Shown piece after piece: positions 53,401-62,400 of a stretch of DNA of 64,000 bases. Source of the stretch: Axinella damicornis (Eukaryota > Porifera > Demospongiae > Axinellida > Axinellidae); the NCBI GenBank assembly GCA_963931865.1, contig OZ007511.1:3509308-3573307 (forward strand), in the 5' to 3' direction. The notes under the pieces are model-generated. The model was not told where the DNA came from. It did no database searches and saw only the letters and a list, made by a program, of their open reading frames with translations. The translations under genes were made by a program, and so were the position numbers. The stretch's first letter is position 1. Each line of letters starts with the position of its first letter.

Positions 53401-56400
53401 ACATTCAATCAGCTAGAATAGCTTCTTACTTAAAAAAAAAAAAAAAAAAAAAAAAAGAGTGTTCAAACAAATCTTCAAAGTACCGCACGGCCACATCAGA
53501 GTACCGATTTGAAACTCGAAAGGGCCGCTAGCCGCATCAAAGAAAGAAGCCCCCCTTGTTTATTCCGGTTGCCGCCATGGGAAAACGTAAACAGATGAAT
53601 AACTCTAAATAACCGTATGCAAGTGACGTCATCTCATTAATTATTCATGAGCAAAATTGCGCGATTTCGCCGATGCCGTGCTTCCTACCTTAACCCAAAC
53701 CCCTAACTAAAACTCATGAATATTCCAGCTTACTAGCCTTCACTTGAACCCAAACCACACTACATGGGAACTGAAAGCACATCACTAATGATATTCATGA
53801 GAGTCAACACAAGCCAAACTTCCCTCCAAACAGCAAACTAAAGGCAATCTTGCTCACGATTGCTACACACGGCTACCTGAAAATGGCTCATTACTTATTC
53901 ATGAAGCTGACAGACAAGCTGAATCTCAGCCAAAGCTGAAGGCTTTAATGAGATTCATTGACGTCAATTTGGACAACAATACCAGTCATGAGTCCCAATT
54001 TAGGGCTAATGATATTCATGATCCCTGGTTGTCAGGGTTAGGAGAGAGTGGAGTCTCAGGGTGAATTTACGAATAGTGCATCACACAACACACAATGCTT
54101 TCAACCCCATGCTACACCACCAAAGATCTGACAGGTGGTCACTAATGATATTCATGAGCATCAACATAAGCCAACCCTCCCATCGGACAGCTGACTAAAG
54201 TCCAACAAGCTCACGAGCACAGCATGGAGCTATCTAATCCCAACTCATTATTATTCATGAGCAGACAGAAAGACTGGGTTCTATCCCATGCCCACTGGGT
54301 TTTAATGAGATTCATAGGCACACCAAGGTTAGTGGGATCACCCTAACCCGGATCAGGGTTAATGATATTCATAGGGCTAGGATCTACAGAGTTAGGCCAA
54401 ACTCCAGTGTTAGGATTTGTCATTGCACTAGCCTAATTAAAGCCTTCAGATGGCCCTTAAGGTAGTAAACATGGGTACCGCGATCTCCGAAACCAAGTTG
54501 ATGGATAAATGGGCAGCATCAAAGCGTACACAAGTTTCAGCAATACTTTGCATCAAACTGCTCCCTCTGCTTGAAAATGCCCTAAAACTCAATTTTAAGG
54601 CCCTCTACGAAAGTGAAAATTTGGACCCTCTCCAAGGCCCCACCCACACTCTGACCCCATCATCAATACACACACAAAACAGGCCCCAAAACTACGGATG
54701 GATTTACCACCTGCTCTCCTCACTTGCAGGCTACAGCCCAAAACTCACTGCCACCCTCAAAAACAGAGGTTTGGCTACCCTAGGCTTTCAAAAAAAATTC
54801 CACGCACACCAACTAAAACCGACTCAAGCCAAGGCCAGTTTCCAAAAGGTCAACCTACCCCCTGCAAAAATAGGGATGCTTTTCCACGTTCACCTCTCGG
54901 TTACCGAGTTTTGGCCACACATCTACTCCCTCTCACCAGCCCAGTCCAGCTACCAAACCAGCCAAATTCGCCCTAACACGAAAATGGGCGGGGCCTGTAA
55001 TGCCGAAAGGTCAACTCTCTAGAGTACCTTGGCCAGGGAGCTGTCGGAGGCTGTTCACTTTCCAGGCTGTTCTTCAGCCACTTCAGCAGACCCACAAACA
55101 TTCCTGCTCACTCCACCTAGCTATTCACACACAGATAGCCCATCGCCACATTCAATCAGCTAGAATAGCTTCTTACTTAAAAAAAAAAAAAAAAAAAAAA
55201 AAAGAGTGTTCAAACAAATCTTCAAAGTACCGCACGGCCACATCAGAGTACCGATTTGAAACTCGAAAGGGCCGCTAGCCGCATCAAAGAAAGAAGCCCC
55301 CCTTGTTTATTCCGGTTGCCGCCATGGGAAAACGTAAACAGATGAATAACTCTAAATAACCGTATGCAAGTGACGTCATCTCATTAATTATTCATGAGCA
55401 AAATTGCGCGATTTCGCCGATGCCGTGCTTCCTACCTTAAGTCTGAGAAAGTCATAGGGATTCACCCTCAGGGTATCATGAACAAGTTCATGTCAGAATC
55501 ACATATATTACACTCCTGGTAGGGGAAAAATTGTGCCGCGTAATATAATATAATATATATAATGTTTGAGTACTTAGGCTTGGCCTACAGAGATTCTGAC
55601 TATACCGCCGTGATCGCTATGATGCACTGACCTGAATGATAAAAGTTGGTGCTGAAACTCACCTTGGTGGTGGAGATATGAGCGCTTTTGTCTCGCCGTT
55701 GGCCGCCATTTGCTCGAGCGCTCCATCGACTTCCGGTGGTAGTACCGTTCTTAGGAAAGGCACACGAAGATTCTGACCACACGGCCGTGATCGCTGTCGT
55801 TCACTGACGCTTACATGCCAAACTCACCGTGCTGGCTAAGTTGTGAGTACTGTAATAATGTCTATTGGTCGCCATTGCTCGCGATCGACTGAGCGTGGTT
55901 GCCACGTGGCATGTGCGTTAATTGGAACTTATTGCAATACTTAGATTGCGCTATGGCAGGTTGCAATGCGGCTAGCTACTTTATGAATGGTACTTCAGAG
56001 CACTAAATAATTTCTGATCTTCTCTATAATTATATAGCTATCATCATGGTACTCACGTGATGTGTGATAATTGGAACGAACTGTCACACTTAGCTTGTGC
56101 TACCATTTAACCGCGGCTACCAGGAGTGCGGTTGCCCCTCGGTACAAAAGTCAAAAACAATCTAGGAGCAGTACAAAACTGACTTACAGGTCCTTTTGAG
56201 CCTTTAAAACCACTATGAAAGAGCCTAGGTTGCTAGCAGATTCAGTAGCTCCTACAACTGCTAACTCGGCCATTTTCAACCACGAGTTAGCCAAAATTTA
56301 ATGCCAAAACTAATAAGAGCGCATGCGTGGTGGCATAATGTATGAATATCGAATTGTGGGCTGACCTATTCGATATTGTGTAAACCATAGGAAATCGATA

Positions 56401-59400
56401 CAGTATATCGATATAAGCAAATATCGGTACACCACTACACAAGACTTCACGTAAACTACCGAGCGCTAGCGCGCTCCGCGGCCACACGGCCGTGCGGTTA
56501 GTATGACGTCATTCTCGCTCTGCAAATTTCCAAATCTGCCAAATTTTTAATCCGCCAAATGTAATTCACAGCTTTTTAGAGCCAATCCGGCAAATTTAAT
56601 TCCCACCAAATTTTCCGGCCATACAGTATGTACATTTATGTGTCTGTATGTGAAAGTATGCGTGTATTGTATATTGTGTGTTTGGATATGCGTTCGTATA
56701 TGTGTCTGCATGTATTATGTGTGTGCGCACATGTGCTTGTGTTTACCAGTGTACATGTAAGTGGAATCACAATTGTTTGGTCGTAAGGGATGCCTTTCTT
56801 GCATGTTGTCATGTGAGTGTGCCTCTCCTCTGCAGACCAACCGCAATGCTTTTGCTTGTCTGAAGCGCTACCAGCAGAGCTTGAACCCCAAGATGTTCAA
56901 ATCGTGAGTATTTTGATTGTAATGTGTATAATTCTGAAGAAGTAGCAATCACTCGATACATCAATTATGATTGCAGGTGGTAGGAGGGAGGGTTGGGAAT
57001 GAGGCTAGGAGGGAGGGTTGGGAATGAGGCTACATGTAGTAGGGAGGGTTGGGAATGAGGCTAGGAGGGAGGGTTGGGAATGAGGCTAGGAGGGAGGGTT
57101 GGGAATGAGGCTAGGAGGGAGGGTTGGGAATGAGGCTAGGAGGGAGCTGGGTTGGGAATGAGGCTAGGAGGGAGCTGGGTTGGGAATGAGGCTAGGAGGG
57201 AGGGTTGGGAATGAGGCTAGGAGGGAGGGTTGGGAATGAGGCTAGGAGGGAGGGTTGAGAATGAGGCTAGGAGGGAGCTGGGTTGGGAATGAGGCTAGGA
57301 GGGAGGGTTGGGAATGAGGCTAGGAGGGAGGGTTGGGAATGAGGCTAGGAGGGAGGGTTGGGAATGAGGCTAGGAGGGAGGGTTGGGAATGAGGCTAGGA
57401 GGGAGCTGGGTTGGGAATGAGGCTAGTAGGGAGCTGGGTTGGGAATGAGGCTAGGAGGGAGCTGGGTTGGGAATGAGGCTAGGAGGGAGCTGGGTTGGGA
57501 ATGAGGCTAGGAGGGAGGGTTGGGAATGAGGCTAGGAGGGAGGGTTGGGAATGAGGCTAGGAGGAAGGGAGGCTAGGAAGGAGGGTTGGGGATGCGATTA
57601 GGAGGGAATATTGGGAATGAGGCCAGGAGGGATAGTTGGGATGAGCTCTCGAGGAGAATATGGGGGAGGGAGGATTAGGAGTGGCTTTGCACATGGAGCA
57701 TCATGTGATTTCCAACATCAGCGTGGCGGTCATCTCAGCCATACAAGAGGAGCGGGATATAGGAGCAGTATTTAGTTATCAAGTTTTGGCAAAAGTACCC
57801 CTTCGGAGAATGCACAAAGCTTTTGTCACAGGGTAGCCATATTGTCTGCTAGCTGATAACTGTGTACATTGTTTGATTGGTGGGCATGTCATGTGATATG
57901 ATTGGCTGCTGTGCAGAGAGTGGACAAAGGAGGAGGATGTGTTTCTGAAGACGGCAATCGCCAAGTTTGGGAAGAAGAACTGGAAGGCAGGTATGTTATC
58001 TTTGCCATCTGTTTGCTTACATGTAGCTGTTTCTTGAGCCACGAAATTAGTCGTTCAAGGTACCTAGTCTCCAGGCTCTCTCCCACTCTGCTCTGGTGAC
58101 TACAGATTAATCTTGACCTTTGAACTGAGCGAATCATATATAGTGTCATCATATCAATATAGCATGGTCAGAGTACATGATGGCTACCATGATATGACAC
58201 CTTGAAGCCTGGTAGCTCTGATTACCCAACCCAATCCTAATTAGCCCCTAAACCCATACCCCTCTGGGATGCAATCATTAGTGTTGACCCTAAGCCCTGG
58301 TATGCAATCGTGAGGGATGCAATCATCCCTAAGCTTTGGTAGGCAATCATGTGTTAAAACCTGGTATGCAGTCGTTAGTGTTAATTAACCCTGGGATGCA
58401 ATCGTTAGTGTTAACCCTGGGATGTAATCATCAGTGTGAACCCTAAGCCCTGGTATGCATTCGAGCGTATTAACCCTGGGATGCAATCATCAGTGTTGAC
58501 CCTAAGCCCTGGTATGCAATCGTGAGGGATGCAAACATCCTTAAGCCAATCGTGTGTTAAAACCTGGTATGCAGTCATTAGTGTTAACCCTGGGTTAGTG
58601 TTAACCCTGGGATGCAATCATCAGTGTGAACCCTAAGCCCTGGTATGCAATCGTGAGTGTTAACCCTGGGATGCAATCATCAGTGTGAACCCTAAGCCCT
58701 GGTATGCAATCGTGAGTGTTAACCCTGGGCTGCAGTCATCAGTGTTAACCCTAAGCCCTGGTATGCATTCAAGCGTATTAACCCTGGGATGCAATCATCA
58801 GTGTTAACCCTAAGTCCTGGTATGCATTCAGAGTATTAACCCTGGGATACAATTGTACTGTAGCATGTCCCTCCTATTCGGTAATGCTGCATTGCCTCCA
58901 CTCAGTCAGTAATGTAACCTGCCCCTCTCACTCAGTGGGTAAATAACTTGCCCCTGCCACTTTTCTCTCCACCCTACAATCCAGTGGCACATTTTGTGGG
59001 AGAGAACCGCACCCCCCAGCAGTGTCTACACAGATGGAACAACTCCGTCGCCCCTGGTATCAGGAAAGGGAGGTGGAACACGGCGGAGGACGAAGTACGT
59101 TCCTCATCTCTAGTTCCTTTGAAAATCCTTTTACTCTAACCAATGAAAACTGAGCCTTAAAAGTCAACCCTAAAACCTTTATTGCTGAGTTGATAGAATG
59201 CCTACTCTCCCCACATCGTTTTAGCAATTTGAAACCCAAATTGAAATTTGTTGTCAGTATAACTTGATTTGAATTGCGAATTTCCTCGTCATTTTGTAGA
59301 TGTAGATTTGTTATAATTGGTGCTGTAGAATTACAATAACTGATACCAGTACAGCTATGGTTGCTTGTCCGAGATCCATTCAAGAAATTAGCACATGCAC

Positions 59401-62400
59401 ATATATAAGTATATGTATGGCCTATGACAACTAGCCTCGTTCCCAGGCCCACACGCGAAACGCGGAAGTGGGCCTGGTGACACTTGGCAAAATTCCCGTA
59501 TATGCTGAGCTCAGCAGTCTTGATTTCGGGTAGGCGAATCACGTTCGTCCATTGCCAATTACTGCATAGTAATTACATTCTTTACCCCGTGAAAAGTATA
59601 GCTGTTTGATAAAACCGCTGTTCTAGCCTTCAAGACTCACCTCTGGTCGCTCCTTGGCAAGGACTTTCTACTTAGCTATCACCGACAGCTACCTTCCACG
59701 TGATTTTGAATGCATCCAAGTAAGGAATGTAATCGCTTACGCAATTATGCTGATTGTGCACATACGGGAATTTTGCCAAGTGTCACCAGGCCCTCTTCCG
59801 CGTTCCGCTTGTGGCCTGGGTACGAGGCTATATGACAACTGCCTTTGCACTTGAAGCCTGGGAATTACAAGTTACTGTGTGCTTGTTTACGGGCAAGACG
59901 CCTACGCCATGTAAACGGAGAAGGCCGGAGAAAGCGCTCACTGCGCACTCTCTCGTCAGTGCACATGCACCGAAATTTGAAATGGATCTTGGACAAGCAA
60001 CCTGAAATCTCCAGTACCAGCTTACAAGTAGGTAGCCTCATTGGAGGTGTTCAGCATGCATTGAATGTGTGGTCAGTGACTATAACGGTCTCATTCCCTG
60101 GGTTGGGATGGGACCATTGAGTGATGTAGTGTGCACCCTTGTTCTCCAATCAGCAACTAAGGGAGGGTGTGCGACTCTTTGGTGTGGGGAACTGGGCTAA
60201 GATCACCACACTGGTGCCATCACGAACCTCAGTGCAGTGCCGTGAGCGCTGGGTGAACGTCCTGGATGACAACATCAACCGAGGGCCGTGGTCTGCGGAG
60301 GACGATCAGAAGCTCTTTGAACTCTGCAGCCATTACACAGGTCAGTCTGCTAACTATTCTCATTAGAGATGATTACACATGTATATTCATCACACCTAGA
60401 AAGGAGTGAGTGGGTGTCAGTATTACCTCCTCTCAGCTATATCATTAAATTATGTGCCACTATAGATTCAATCAATCGGAGGTCTGCATTTGGCCCCTTC
60501 ACAGGAAGTGAATGTGCTTTAAGGTTACGGGTTACAGTTTGCTATTGCGAATGCGTGGTGCGCACTTGCGGTTTACAGTCAACAGTGAAATATGTGCGCG
60601 ACTTTGGCGTCAATTTTTTTATCGCTGAAGTAACATCTAACTGTATATTAGACTGGACTTCAATTCTACAAAGAAAGGGGCAGGGCGGCTCGAAAAGTTT
60701 TACCGAGATAAACATCCTGTTCATGAGATACTGTGCATTCTACTTGCCTGATCTGGCAAAAAGCGAATGGCTTTGTGGTATGAACGCCCATCACTTGTTT
60801 TTCCAACGGCAGCGAAGGGAAGTCGCTCCGAGCCACCCTCCAGTCAGTTGAAAACTTCCCATGGATGCTGCCAAGCTGGCCTGTTAGCCCTTTCTGATCG
60901 CAAAATCTGACGCCAAAAATCGCCAACTCGACCTTGAACTTTGATGCCACTGCCCGTGTTGGTATGTTGTACTCCGGCGCTAAGATCATACCAGCTAGAA
61001 GGTACTCATATTGCTGTTATACGTCGTTTTTGTTGCGTGTCTCTAGCTAGTTCCTGCATGGAGGGACAAAGGTAACTTGTACGTTATGTATATTTAATGA
61101 GCACACGGTATCCCGTAACCTTAATTTAGCCTGCTTGACCCGCCTCTGGTACATTGACTGCTCGATTAATTTATTCACATAGCGAAGTCAGGTGGTGTCT
61201 GCTCCCCATACTAAAGTTTGTGTATATATGTGACCGGATTTGCGAAAAGGGACCATATCCCACATTTCAAATGCGCGTGCTTCAAAGATGTGCGCAATGG
61301 AATGCGCGATCTAAATTAAACGTGGGTGTTTTATAGAGGAGGCGTTACTGCAGCAACGATGGAAGTCTTAGAGCTGCACCGTCAGAAAGTTATGGGGCAG
61401 AGTTCACGGCATTTACGATCACACCGAATGTTTCGGAAAATGGCACTACTACGAAGGTGCGTATCCTTGGAATGGAGGGAGCTCCAGACTTCTAACGTAG
61501 GATTGCATTAGTTGAAGGTTAGTACTTGTACTGTACCAAGAATAATTTTGCTGCCATGATTAGCTGTGGAAATATGACCGTTTTAAAATTGAAAATTTCG
61601 GGATATGGTCCCTTTAACAAAATGACTGAACTGCAGAGGGTAGAGCAGTACAAGCCATCTTACCCCCTTCTGTGAATCACATATGAATATCTCATACTCA
61701 GGGCCTATTGGGTGGTCGAAGGTGGCAACTGGGATGGGGAACCGGACGGACAGCATGTGCTCACAACGCTGGAAATTGCTCAGCAATCCCGGAGAGATTG
61801 TTACTCAGTATGCCAGCAGGATGAAGCAGAGAGAGGTGCTGATGAAGAACTTCCATGGCCGGAGGAAGCACCGCTCTTTACTCTCCTCAGCTGTGAGTAG
61901 TGATAGCCTTGTCCCCAGTCCGTTCCAAGAAGTATTGTGACTACACCTCACTCTCGGTCTGTTCCATACAAGTATTACAGCCACTACACCTCACTCTCGG
62001 TCTGTTCCATACAAGTATTACAGCCCCATTCCCAGTCCGTTCCATGGAGTGGTTGCATGAAACTCAGAGAGAGGTACAATCAGCTTGCCTTTCATTTTGA
62101 ATCATCGTGACAACAGTGATACTTTTAAAACAAGTATCAGCTTCTGCATTAGAAAACTTAATATGCAGGACTTGTACATCCTGTCAAAATGTTGACTGCT
62201 GCTCTCTGATCGGTCAACCAATTGCTTCCACAGGATATTGAGGATGACCTGCTATCCCAGACTGCTAAGGAAAAGGTCAGGAGGTCAACTGATATGTAGT
62301 TAAATAGAAAAGTGCCAGTTCATGAACGCTGACACTTGCATGCCAAGTTAAGGGCAGGGAGGTGGAGGAGAGGGGGAGGTAGGCAAATTTCGAATTGTAG

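Larger units (their letters stand above)
52206..56628. mobile_element. Outer inverted-repeat element split by later insertions
   Basis: The left end TACCGTATAGCTGGAAAATT and right end AATTTTCCGGCCATACAGTA are imperfect complements, as are the adjacent TTTGGCGGG / CCCACCAAA segments. Between them lie two 984-bp TTAA elements and an ACACTCCTGGTA-family MITE. The original element was probably under 2 kb. Confidence 0.45.

Noticed and set aside
52703..55441. Twin 984-bp repeats as LTRs of a retrotransposon
   Set aside because: No TG...CA ends, no primer-binding site or polypurine tract, no reverse transcriptase in the 763-bp spacer, and TTAA flanks with inverted ends fit a DNA element better.
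58195..58860. CRISPR-like array
   Set aside because: The repeats are contiguous and variable without unique spacers, in an animal intron.
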